This document shows positions 22,525-32,833 of a DNA stretch of 64,000 bases, one piece after another. The notes beneath the pieces were generated by a model. The model made no database searches. It saw nothing but the letters and a program-made list of their open reading frames with translations, and had not been told where the DNA came from. The position numbers and the translations under genes are program-made. How positions within the stretch are numbered: the first letter of the stretch is position 1; every line of letters begins with the position of its first letter. The stretch spans positions 3,534,001 to 3,598,000 of the forward strand of contig CP084611.1 of the NCBI GenBank assembly GCA_025917655.1, in the 5' to 3' direction. Source of the DNA: Chlorella sorokiniana. Taxonomy: Eukaryota > Chlorophyta > Trebouxiophyceae > Chlorellales > Chlorellaceae.

Positions 22525-23145
22525 AGCAGGTGGGGCGACACACGCTCGGGTTTAGACGGCGGTTCAACTGGCCCACACCGAACTGGTCCACACCGAATCA
22601 TCATCATGCTCCACATAACTACAAATTAGATACATACCACTTGTTTAAATAAGGGCACCACGAGCAATATCCCTGCATCCACGATTTGCACTAAGGTAAG
22701 CGACGCTTGCTGGCGCGGCAGTCGCCAGCACAGCAACTGTACAATGTCGGGGCAACTGTTTGGGCGGATTCAGTGACTGTCATGTCTCAACACGTTGATT
22801 CTGAGCCCTTCCCACCCACCATCGCGTCCCGGAAAGGCCAGTACAACTGCGTTCAGCGCAGCCCTTGTAAGGAATCAAAAAGCGTTGCATGTGAGTTCGT
22901 TAAACAGATGAAGCAAATGTGAGGTTGGAAAGGAAAGCTGCTGAAAGAGCTGTGGCGCGCTGTACTGCCTGATGTCCTGCCTGCTTTGATGCAGTGCACC
23001 CGCATCAAAGGCAGCGGCTGCGGTGGTGCTCACGCAGGTGCATTCTTGGTTTCTCGGCTTTCTCTGCCCCAATCAGCCCTGGAAGCAGTATTTGCTGCTC
23101 CGCGCCAGCCCCACTCATCCCCATAGCGCGCACCACAGGAGCGCC
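22525..23145. promoter_or_regulatory. Divergent 5' region, NFD4-like / OHP2
   Basis: The region contains the unplaced first exon of the transporter and both promoters. It is one of the most AT-rich parts of the window (22.60-22.70 kb and 22.8-22.95 kb). No light-response element was assigned with confidence. Confidence 0.45.
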
Positions 23146-24294
23146 ATGCAGGCGGCATTGAGCGTTCGCACGGGTATGAGCATGCTGAGCAAGCGTCAGG
23201 GCTGTCTCTGTGGTGTTTCTCAGACGCAGGGCGATCTCCCAGACATCCCACACTCTCCCTCGCCCTACTTGCAGCCGCCCCGGCCTTCCAGACCTCATGC
23301 CAAACGGTGAGACTGCGTCCCCGTGCTTGAGATGGCGCATTTGTGGCAGCCGTGTGCTGCCGCTGCTGCGGCAGGGTGCTTGTGGTGGCAGCCAGCGCTT
23401 GCTGCCAAACAAATGATGTCAGTACAGGATCCCTGATGTGTCTTTCTGTTGTTGGTACCACATCCTGCAGAGGCACTCCAGGCGGCGACTGGCAGCAGTG
23501 CAGGCATCAAGCGATCCGCTGCTGCAGAAGCCGACGATTCGGCCGGCCGCCGAGGAAGCGGCAGCCTCAGCAGCTCCCGCAGCGGCCCCTCCAGCAGCAG
23601 CAGCAGCCTCCTCCGCACCCTCGTGAGTTGGGTTTCTGCCGAACGGGACACTAGCCACAGAGAGCATGCGCTCTATGCCTCCGTGCCCTTGACCTGCCAG
23701 GGCGTGCAGCAGTTTGAGCAGCCATGCCCACTTTGTGACGCGTGCAGGGGCGTGACGATTGAGTACCAGCGGCAGCAGGCGAAGGCCATGCAGAAGTACT
23801 TCCAGAGCCTGAAGCTGAACGAGGTTGTGGAGGAGTCTAAGTGAGTGTTTGCTGTCCCTCATTTCCTGGTTCTTTGCATGGTTGCTCATTTTCTGGTCCT
23901 GTGCATGGTTGGTGAGGGCCAAGTGCCCAATGCTAGCACTCGGTTTGCAGGAAACTTGCATTTCGGGTCGGTGATAGCGTGCAATTCAGAACATCTAAGC
24001 CTGAACCCGTTTGGGATGACAACTTAGACCAATTGAGACCCTTGCACACATCTGCACGCATCTGCAAGCCTGCATTTCAAGCCACCCAACACCATGAAAG
24101 CATTGACCTGAAGTTGGCGTCTCGTGCTTTGCAGGGTGTTTGGCTGGACCAAAAAGAACGAGATCAACAATGGCCGCTGGGTGATGATGGGCATCGGCAT
24201 TGGTCTCATGACAGAGTATGCTACCGGTGTCTCATTCATTGACCAGCTGAAGCTGATGGCCTCGTACCTTGGCATTGTGGACATTGATTACTGA
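23146..24294 (+). CDS. OHP2: One-helix protein 2 (OHP2), thylakoid HLIP-type protein
   Basis: OHP2 is a single-helix relative of light-harvesting proteins. With OHP1 and HCF244 it delivers chlorophyll during photosystem II reaction-centre assembly. ATG 23146 opens a plastid transit peptide (MQAALSVRTGMSMLSKRQG). A Pro/Ala-rich exon follows (QKPTIRPAAEEAAASAAPAA), ending at a GTGAGT donor near 23.62 kb. The next exon, 23748-23840, reads GVTIEYQRQQAKAMQKYFQS with LKLNEVVEESK. The last exon reads VFGWTKKNEINNGRWVMMG, with the chlorophyll-binding ExxNGR signature, then the helix to TEYATGVSFIDQLKLMASYL and GIVDIDY, stop at 24292-24294. The tail after the helix is diagnostic for OHP2 rather than OHP1 or ELIP. 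Intron 3 contains an imperfect duplication around 23.86-23.92 kb. Confidence 0.93.
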
Positions 24295-24701
24295 TCAGTG
24301 AGAATGCTGGCATGCTGGCACCCCTGCTCTGCATGCGTGGGAATCCCCGAAGAATCCTCGCCTTGCTTCCCGCTTGCATCGTTTCTTTGTTTCCTGTCTG
24401 TTCTTTTTGGCCGTCTTGATGGCTCCAGTTTTTTTTATCACTCTTCTGCATTGCCTTTGTGCCACTGGCACCGCTGTACTTCTCGGAAAGGCTGCCTCTC
24501 CAAACAGTCAGTTGCACACAAGGACACGTCATTGTGAGAAGATGACATGAAATGAATGCATCGCAGATGCAGCGAAGCAAATTAGAGCAGAAGGTGGAGG
24601 AGATGACAGAATTGATAAGATGCTCAGTGTGTGTCAAGATGCAGCAGCACTGCGATTGTCACAGCATAGGACTTGAGGGTATGATGGATTGTCTATCCAA
24701 G
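24295..24701. other. Intergenic 3' region between OHP2 and the PP1 inhibitor
   Basis: These 407 bases between two convergent stop codons should hold both 3' UTRs. Composition is near-balanced, with a T-rich patch at 24.37-24.45 kb. No TGTAA on either strand and no other gene was found. Confidence 0.5.
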
Positions 24702-25434
24702 CTACGGCACATGCTGCTCGTGTGGCTGTCCCGCGGGACAGTCGCATTCTGCATCGCTGTCCTCATCATCACTCCATTCGCCAAACTGTCTCTGCCGATG
24801 AAATATGCAGCACTCTGCAGCACAGAGCAGAGACATTGTCAGCATCGACAATGTCTCCAAGCAGGGGCCATTCTCTGACAGCATTCAGCCAAGCATAGGC
24901 CAGCTGCGCCCTGGGTTAGCAGTGTAGACCGGCTTCACAATTGCATCCTGACCCACTTTTTGACTTCTTCTTATTCATGAACTCGTTGTCCACAACATCT
25001 TCAGCCCATTGCACACCCTGCATGACGAGAGGTTGAGGCTGATCCGTTCAACAACCCGTGCGTTCCCCCTTTTCCAATCAGCATTCACAACAGAGTTCTC
25101 ACCTTGGTCTTCTTCTTTTTCTTAGGCACCAACCGGAGCACGAGATGTTCTGCAACCAAGAGAAACCACTGTTGTGCCTTCATGCCTTGCAAGGAAGCCA
25201 ACACACTGCCCTGACAGGCACGCCAGTCAGCACTTCACCTGCGGCATGGCTGGTTGATGGTTGCTGTTGTTGTTGTTGCTGCTGCTGCTGCTGCTTTGCC
25301 TGCTGCTCTTGCTGTATCTGGGCTGCTGGCGCGGTGGGTGCCGTCGGTGAGTGCACCACCACCGCAGCTCCACCGCCGCCGATTGACGTCTGCACCGCTA
25401 TCCCGTGGCTCAGGAGCGCCAGTGTAGACGCCAT
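24702..25434 (-). CDS. Protein phosphatase 1 regulatory inhibitor, PPP1R11 / INH3 / YPI1 family
   Basis: These small disordered proteins bind and inhibit PP1 catalytic subunits. Four exons fit exactly, giving 138 residues: 25239-25434, 25103-25149, 24957-25017 and 24702-24814. Exon 1 starts at ATG 25434 with a Gly/Ala/Pro/Thr-rich head and 11 glutamines (residues 48-58). The conserved core is HLVLRLVPKKKKKTK, KGVQWAEDVVDNEFMNKKK, then SKKCCIFHRQRQFGEW. This matches the family pattern of a basic run, RVxF-like KGVQW, VDNE-M, a KK/CCI cysteine cluster and F-GE. It closes with an acidic tail (SDDEDSDAECDC). Phases at all three junctions agree. The gene is easily missed because no exon exceeds 200 bases. 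It is divergent from VPS53. Confidence 0.9.
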
Positions 25435-25813
25435 AGCCGCTGTGCAGGGCAGCTAAAGCGAACGAGGGTGGAGGGAGCTGCGCCGCAACTCAAGTCGGCT
25501 CTGGGGCGGTGCAGCTGAGGGGGACGGGGGAACAGGTGGGCGATTGCTTGGCGAACAGTGAACTATAGGTATGTTTGGGCAGCAGGAATGAAGGCCGCAG
25601 CTTTGGAGGCTCCTGGCGCAGGCGTGCTGTGCCACCGCGGCAGACGAGTCCCGCAAGTGCAAAATGCAGCGATCGGTACTTGCGCGGTGGCATCCTACGA
25701 GCCCCGAGGCCAGCTCGGGCCAGGGCCGCACGACTCCCAGCCTTGCGGAAAGTTGGTGTGGAACAAGGCCTGGGCGGTCTGCCGCAGTTGCACTGCGACA
25801 GCAGGAACGCATC
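25435..25813. promoter_or_regulatory. Divergent promoter, PP1 inhibitor / VPS53
   Basis: This 379-base segment lies between outward-facing ATGs. It is GC-rich with no further gene. A TATA-like ACTATAGG lies near 25.56 kb but its distance to either start is not diagnostic. Confidence 0.5.
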
Positions 25814-28800
25814 ATGGCGTCCACGGTACATGCGGGCTTTCAGCAGGCTGACGGTCAACATGAGGAGCAAGATCATTTCGACGGGGCGGACTTTGACGTG
25901 CAGCGCTATGTGAATAATATGTTTCCCACAGGTGATCTGCCAAATGCTGTCAGCAACGCTGAGGCAGCGGCAGCAGCGCAGGAGGAGCAGGTTGGGCGGT
26001 CGCCCGCGGCACCAAACGTGCCCCTCACCAACCTATGCAATCATGGATTCGTTGCAGAGGCATCCCTTGTTGAGCTGGATCCATTGATGGTCACATTAAA
26101 GCAGAAGGTGTGGAATCACTACTGTACGACATGCTTGATACAGATCACTAGTGCTCGCCAGCCACCACCCAACCCCACATTCCCCTCAATCCGAGATTAA
26201 TCGACAACCCTGCATGCAGATTCAGCGTGTGGACGCAGAAATTTTGACTGCAGTGCGTGCGCAAAGCAGCAGTGGAGCGCGGGCACGTACCAACCTCACA
26301 GCGGCACGTGCCGCCATTGAAGAGCTGTTTGGACGGATACGGGAGATTCAGCGCAAGGCAGAGCAGAGCGAGCTCATGGTGCAGGAAATCTGCCGCGACA
26401 TCAAGAAGCTGGACTACGCCAAGAAGCACCTAACGGCCACCATCACCGCATTGCGCCGCCTGTCAATGCTTGTCAATGCCGTCGGTATGATGTGTCTGCG
26501 GCCTGGCCAGGGGCTGCCTGCACGTGGCTCATGTCACTGCAAACCTGCCATTGCCTGCTCTCAACCTTGCCACTGCAGGCCAGCTCACCAGCTTGCCGCA
26601 ACCTTTGCCCGTGCAGACCAGCTGCAGCTGGCTGTGGAGCGGCACGAGTATGCTGAGGCCGCGCACCTGCTCGAGGCAGTGCAGCAGCTGTCCCGCCACT
26701 TCCAGTCGTACGTGCACATCCCAAAGGTGGCGGAGCTGCGAGGGCGCCTGGCCGCGCTGGAAAAGAGCCTGCAGATCAACACACTGCGAGAGTTCGAGCT
26801 GCTGGGGGAGGAGGCCCCATCCCCTTTGCTGCTGGAGCGCCTGCGCTCATGCTGCATGGTTGTGGAGGCGCTGGGATACCAGGTGGGCCTCGCAAAGTGG
26901 GGTTGGCGGCGGGCATCAAAGGCATGCTGCAAGCCTGCTGAGGCCGGCTAAGCTGCGGTACAAGTGAGGAGCGGTTAGTGGATGTGTGCGCTTGATGTTT
27001 CACCGATTCACTCCTTTGCATGTCTGCCCCCGACGCTGCCATCCTGCCAGGCACGTGATGAGCTGATTGATGCGGTGTGTAAGCGCGAGATGGGCGTCTA
27101 CACACAGATCTTTGCCACCATCGGCGACACCGCCAAGCTGGAGCGCACCGTCAACCGCTACAAGTGGCTGCTAAAGCGGCTGGAGGCGCGCAAGGAGATC
27201 TGGGCCATCTTCCCTCCTGGCTGGCATGTGCCGCAGCTGCTGTGCATCATGTTTTGCAACATCACAAAGACGATGCTGGCTGAGATACTGGATGTCAAGG
27301 TGGGTGGCCCGTGTGCAGTTGCGTTCCCAGCGTTCGTGTAAGTTCAAGCAATGACGCGCCAGGTCATGCAGCCTGCCATGCAGCTGTTCTGCGCATTCTG
27401 CGGGCAGGGCTGAGCCTGGCCCTGCGGTGGTTTGCTCCATGCAGGCTTCTGAGCTGCCTCAGCAGGTAGATAACCTGCTCAAGGCAGTGGAAGCCACCAA
27501 CATCTTTGAGAAGGAGATGGCGCGGCGGTTTGAGGGCGCAGTGGATCGCGAGGCCACCACCAGCGAGGATCCAGAGGCCGGCGGTGCAGCAGGAGCAGAC
27601 GACAGCACGCCAGCAACACGCGTGCGTGAACGCTACGAGAAGCTGGCACGCGAGAAGCAGCGGGCTTCCGAGAGCGAGTCGCCCCAACGCCGCAAAGAGC
27701 AGGTGAGCGATTCCCGATGCGCTGAACATAGCACAGAGAGGTCAGCAGGATCCCCACCGGCACCCGCCGCCCTGCCCCGCAGGAGCATGCCACATCTGCA
27801 GCGATTGCCAAGACCAACTTCAAGGGCGCCATCTCCTCTGTTTTTGTGCCCTACCTGGGGTGAGCCGGGCTACCTGCCTTGTTGCGCATTGCCTGGGTGC
27901 CGGCATGTGCTGTGTGCAGCGGCGTCTGGGTGCTCGTGCGACAACAGGCGTCCCTCCCTCAACCCCCCGGCAGCGCGTACTTTGAGCAGGTGGAGCGTGA
28001 CCTCATGGCGGGGCTGCACCGTCTGGTGCAGGAGGAGACGTGGCAGCCGCTGAGCGGCGACCTGCGCGTGCTGCGCTCCAGCAACGAGCTGGTGGAGGCG
28101 CTGAAGAGCGAGATGCGGGACTGCACCGCTCGGGTCACGCGGGGAAGCCCCTGCTGGAACTGGCCGCCGTGTTCCAGGTGGGCGCAACTCGCTGCAGGGC
28201 AGCTTGCTGCAGGGGAGCAGGCAAGCTGTGTGCCTTTTCGGCTTCAGTGAAACCCCGCCCCCCTCACTGCGCCCCTCCTGTACCCGCCCCCTCCTGCAGC
28301 GTGTTTACCATGCTTACGCGGCGCGCCTGGTGGCCCGCCTACCCAAGCCCCCTCTGGCAATCTGTCTGTGGCGGCCACGCTGGGCACTAGCGACTGGCAC
28401 GTCAAGCTGAGCGACGACGACGTGTCGGTGGTGTGCCTCATCGTGTCCACGGCGGAGCACTGCCAGGAGATGGTGCGCCAGCTGGCACGTGCGCTGGCAG
28501 CCAAGCTGGACCCGCCCGAGCTGGCGTCGCGGTGGGTGCCGGGCTTGCCAGGCGTTGGCTGTCAGCCCACGGTCGGAGCAGCATTGAGCCAGCCGCGTGC
28601 CGCCGCCGCTGCTGTCATGCCCAACGTGGTGCCGCCCTGCAGCGTGGACATGAGCGAGGAGGAGGAGGAGTTCCAGACGGTCATCACGCTGTGCCTGTCA
28701 TCGCTGCTGCTGGGCATAGAGACAAAGCTGGAGGGGGCGCTGGGGGCCATGGCCCGCGTGAACTGGGCGGGCGTGGAAATGGTGGGTGGGGGAAGCGCCC

Positions 28801-29975
28801 GCACAGCTGGGCAGGGAGCCGGTGTGAGCCACCCACGCCATAGCGTGTCGCCTCCAGAGGACGGCTGTGCGGGCATCCCACCCCTCACACACCGCGTTTT
28901 CTGAGGCCCCCTTCCCCCTTCCCGCCCATCCAGGCCGGCGACCAGAGCGAGTACGTGGGGGCCTGCCGCCGCGTGCTGCTGGACGTAGGCGCACGCCTGG
29001 GCCCCGCCATGCCCCCAACTACTTCCGCTTCTTCTGCGACAAGCTGTTGCGCTCCTTTGCGCCGCGCCTGCTGGAGAACGTGTTCCGCTGCCGCAAAGTG
29101 TCCGACGTCGGTTGCCAGCAGGTTGGCTGCGCGGCTTGCGCAGCATGGCCTCTCCTTCCGCCTGCCAGTTGGTCGTTTGAGGTCAGCGCATATGGGGAGC
29201 CCTCGCGTGCCTCACTTTGCTTGCCCGCCGCTGCCACCTCTGGCCTTCCCCCAGATGCGGCTGGACGTGGAGGTGGTGAAGGGGCAGCTGGGCGACCTGG
29301 CCAAGGCGGGCAGCCAGCTGGACGCGGCAGGGGTGGCCTCCTTTGTGGCTGACGTGCACGCGCAGCTGGGCCGCGTGGAGGCGGTGCTCAAGGTGGTGGG
29401 GTCGCCGCCGGAGGCCATGGCCGACACCTTCCTGGAGCTGCTGCCCCAGGGCTCGCCCTCCGACTTCCAGCGCATGGCAGACCTCAAGGTGGGCGCGGGG
29501 GCGGCAGCCAGCTGGTGGGGCAGTGCCGCGGGCATGACCCTGGGGCCTGGCCCACCGCACGCTGGCCGCGTTTACGACGAGTGCACACCCTGCCACGCAA
29601 CCTGCGCACGGGCCCCCCGCCCGCACCCACCCACCCCACACACAGGTGCTGAAGCGCGGCGAGTACCAGTCGGTGCTGGAGCAGTTCAACCGGCGCATGG
29701 GTCGCCAGCTGCTTTCAGGCGACAGCGCGCCGGCGGTGCGCACACCCGCCCCTGGTTTCTCCCTCCCCGCAGTGCAGATGCCACGCCTGCAGTCCAGCAC
29801 CAGCAATGCGGCGGCAAAGGCTTCGGCAGCGGCACAGGACGTGGCATCTCGGCTGGGCAAGCTCAACCCCAACCTGACGGCCGCAAAGGCGTCTGCGGCG
29901 GCTGCAGGGGAGAGCATGCGGGAGACGATGCGGGGGCTCAAGTCCAAGTCGCTGCGCTTCATGCAGCGCGACTAG
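25814..29975 (+). CDS. VPS53: VPS53, subunit of the GARP tethering complex
   Basis: VPS53 joins VPS51, VPS52 and VPS54 in GARP, which tethers endosome-derived vesicles at the trans-Golgi. ATG 25814 starts MASTVHAGFQQADGQHEEQ, then FDVQRYVNNMFPT, the usual VPS53 N-terminus. The coiled-coil region follows: VDAEILTAVRAQSSSGA, VQEICRDIKKLDYAKKHLTA and TITALRRLSMLVNAV. Further exons read ERHEYAEAAHLLEAVQQLSR, ARDELIDAVCKREMGVYTQI, LEARKEIWAIFPPGWHVPQL, KAVEATNIFEKEMARRF, SDWHVKLSDDDVSVVCLIVS, FQTVITLCLSSLLLGIETKL, NYFRFFCDKLLRSFAPRLLE and GEYQSVLEQFNRRM. A low-complexity Ala/Ser tail ends SLRFMQRD, stop at 29973-29975. Helical-bundle C-terminal domains are complete. There are about a dozen introns. 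A few frame breaks (for example near 28.13 and 29.01 kb) look like consensus errors. Confidence 0.95.
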
Positions 29976-30250
29976 TTGCTCTCGGACCGCTCGTCAATCT
30001 GCCCCCTTTTGCTTCTCGTGTCCTGCTCAGCCCCTTCCTTTCAGCTCCTCTCCAGTTCAAATCCCTGGCTCTGTTTCCTGCTGTTCCACCTGCCCTGCTC
30101 CACCCTGGGCTCTGCTTGCATTCCCATCCGCCTGCCCCAGTACTGCGATGACAAGGCGTCCCAAGGGCAGCCGTGTGATTAGTCTTGGGCCTTCGCCTGT
30201 GCCCAGTCTGCTTCTTTCAGTGCAGTTACGCCCTGACCCAAGGCATCAGC

Positions 30251-31356
30251 ATGAACACCTGCTCTGCTCGTGCTCTGGTGGGAGTGTTGGTGGTGGCGGT
30301 GGCCTGCACCCTGCCTCACCATGCAGCTGGCCAGGCCTCTGCAGACTTGTCTGGCATGAACCAGGTGAAAAGCAGGCAGTGCGTATTACAAACAAGGTCT
30401 CAAGGGCGGGTTTTGAACAGACCAAGAGGGGGCGGGCGGGCCGCGGCCATCGCGGTAGTGGGCCGGTCCAACGAGCGCCTCCTGAGAATCTTGCACAGGA
30501 ACTTGCCACATTTATGAGCAACTATATGTTTGCTCTTTTGTCCCACAATGGGTTCTATGCAGCATGCAGCATAACCCATGCTGTACACGTGCTGCCTAGG
30601 CCATTTCCTGTGGGAGACCTGCCAGCTGACTGTGCCCCGGTGTGCAGTCTCCCCCATCAACACCGCTACCTACGGCAACTGGTCGGCGATGCTGGATGGC
30701 GACCGCATGGTGTGGGAGCTGGCGGTGTACGATGCCGACGCCGCCACCATGGCACACATCCATCAGGCAAGCCCAGCTGCCAAGACTGCCAGTACGCCGT
30801 GGTGCAGTCTCGACGGTGTTTCTCATGCTGGGTTTTATGTTTTGCACATGCAGGGCGGGCCAACCGACAGCGGCCCGGTCATCGTGTTCCTGGTGCCTGT
30901 GGGCGTGGGCTGTGCCGCCACCACCCAGGACCTGCCCCAGCTCAGCCCGCCCGTCTCCGGCGACCGTGAGCGGATGCGGGGCTGGGCGGTGTGCGCGTCG
31001 CAGCCTGACGCTGTGCATGGCAGTCTTGCGCAGGAAGGATATCATCGCTTGTCTCGCTGCCATGCCATGCAGGGACTTGGACGGGCAGCTTCACAGCTGC
31101 CGACTTTGGTGGGCCTGCAGCAGGGCAGAGCATGCAGTGGCTGGTGGATCAGTTCCAGGTGGGAAGCCTGGCCGGGAGGCTGGCTCGGGCATGGGCAGCA
31201 ATAACCCGCCGTCGTGCAGTGCAGCAGCTGCAGGTTTGGCTGTGCCCATGCCCCTGCTGCTGCCCTGGGCCCCCGCAGAACAACCGGGCGTACGTGAACG
31301 TGCACAGCGTGCAGTACCCTGCAGGCGTTATCCGCGGGCAGGTCGTGTACGAATGA
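30251..31356 (+). CDS. Secreted CHRD-domain protein
   Basis: CHRD domains are beta-rich modules first seen in chordin and common in secreted bacterial and algal proteins of mostly unknown role. ATG 30251 leads a clear signal peptide (MNTCSARALVGVLVVAVACT, cleavage likely after HHAAG). The domain is spread over exons from 30.65 kb: SPINTATYGNWSAML, DRMVWELAVYDADAATMAHI with HIHQ, then GGPTDSGPVIVFLVPVG. A middle exon has ADFGGPAAGQSMQWLVDQF, and the last has NNRAYVNVHSVQYPAGVIRG with QVVYE and a stop at 31354-31356. AHIHxG and YVNVHS-xxPxGxIRGQ are the two CHRD hallmarks. Exons 1 and 2 do not join in phase as I place them, so a short exon (perhaps carrying an E-V-P-P element) is probably missing. 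A single domain copy is present. Confidence 0.83.
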
Positions 31357-31471
31357 TGCAGCACTCCCCGATGATTTGGCGGCATGGCCGGTCGGTACCC
31401 AATAAGGAGCACGTCTCAGATTGACAAAAGAGTCCCTGCACAGCCTTCATATCCCTCGCCGTGCTGTCTTG

Positions 31472-31476
31472 TGTAA
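31472..31476 (+). terminator. TGTAA polyadenylation signal for the CHRD gene
   Basis: A TGTAA lies 116 bases after the CHRD stop on the sense strand, in an AT-richer stretch. This is a normal position for a green-algal gene. Confidence 0.55.
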
Positions 31477-31736
31477 ATTGTGCTGAGGTAGCGCCCAATC
31501 ACAAGGGGCAGGGGACGAGCGGCATACATGGGGTATACATGCTGCTTGTTGCTGAGCAGCTGCTTAGCAAGGCTCCTGTGAATTGCCTTGGATGATGCAA
31601 GTCCCTTGAAGGGAGCACGCTGTGCAGCTCTTCTATCCTGGCCCACTGTCCCTTTCCAAACCGAGCCTTTTACTCGATTACTGAGCCAATTTGGGCAAGA
31701 GGATCGCCCTTGGACGCTTGATAAAACTGCCATGCC

Positions 31737-32780
31737 ATGGAACGAGCAGGTGTCGGAAGCAGCCCTCCTGTACAGGATGCTAACCCTGAGCAGGGCTTGA
31801 CACCGCCTGAGACTCGAGCAGCAATCCCCATGGGGTTGACAGCGCCTGTCTCGCCCCAGGCAGCAGGGGGAGCACCGGCGCCCAACGCCGCCGCACCCCT
31901 GGGCAGCGTTGCCGCTGTGGCGCCAGCTGAGCACAGACGAGCGGCAGATACAGGCAGAGGCCACAGCACCGCTCCCGGACAGCATATTGTCCGCACCAGA
32001 GAGCAGTTCATGGAGGTGGGCCCAGCTTCGTAGCTGTGTGAGGGTGTGCAGCTCTCCTGCATTCGACCTTGGATCTGGCATGGGCGCCGCTGGGTGCAGC
32101 TTGCAGAGGGTCCTCTTCCTCGGCAGCAATGCAGGTCTGGACGCGTTTCATGCAGGCGCACAGCCTCGATGCCTCGGTGAGGGACTGTCTGGGCTGCTTG
32201 CTCTTGCTCTGTTTTGTGGGTCATCTGCGCCTGTCCCATGCGCAGCCGGCCCTGTTCAACCGCACCCCCATGGATCTCCTGAAGCTCTTCCGCACCGTCA
32301 TGAGGGCCGGCGGTTACGAGGGCGTGCTGCGCGACAAGGGCTGGGTGAGCGGGGCACTGTGGGACAGACCCTGCGGGCGCCTGCCGCATGCAGAGCCTTT
32401 GCTGTGAGTTCCTGCAGGCACGTGTGGGCCGGGCCTTCAACCCCCTCCCTCCATGACCGACCTATCTTTCCAAGTGAAGCGCATCTACACCACCAAGCTG
32501 CTGGACTTTGAGCAGGTGGGGGTATTGAGCAACACCCAGTGTGTGGATGAGCGGTGAGGAGGGGGTGCACTGAGGGACAGATCACAGGGCTCCCGGGACA
32601 AACGTGGAGACTCCCTAGCCATGCCCCACGCGCTGCGCGTTGCCCCTCCCCCACTTGATGCCAGGCCTACGCCGCTGGAGAGGTTGACGCCGTCGTGCCG
32701 CTGGATGCAAGCGCTGCAGCAGCAGCCTCCAGTGCGGCTGACGTCTCCTTCCAGCAGAGGCCAAGCAAGAAGCCAGCAGT

Positions 32781-32833
<53 letters not shown>

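Noticed and set aside
23680-23748. CPLCDAC cysteine motif next to OHP2 as a zinc-binding exon
   Set aside because: It lies between the GTGAGT donor at 23.62 kb and the GTGCAG acceptor at 23.747 kb, so it is intronic.
25261-25300. Plus-strand Cys-rich run from TGT/TGC repeats as a cysteine-rich peptide
   Set aside because: It is the complement of the CAG/CAA polyglutamine tract in the PP1 inhibitor exon 1.
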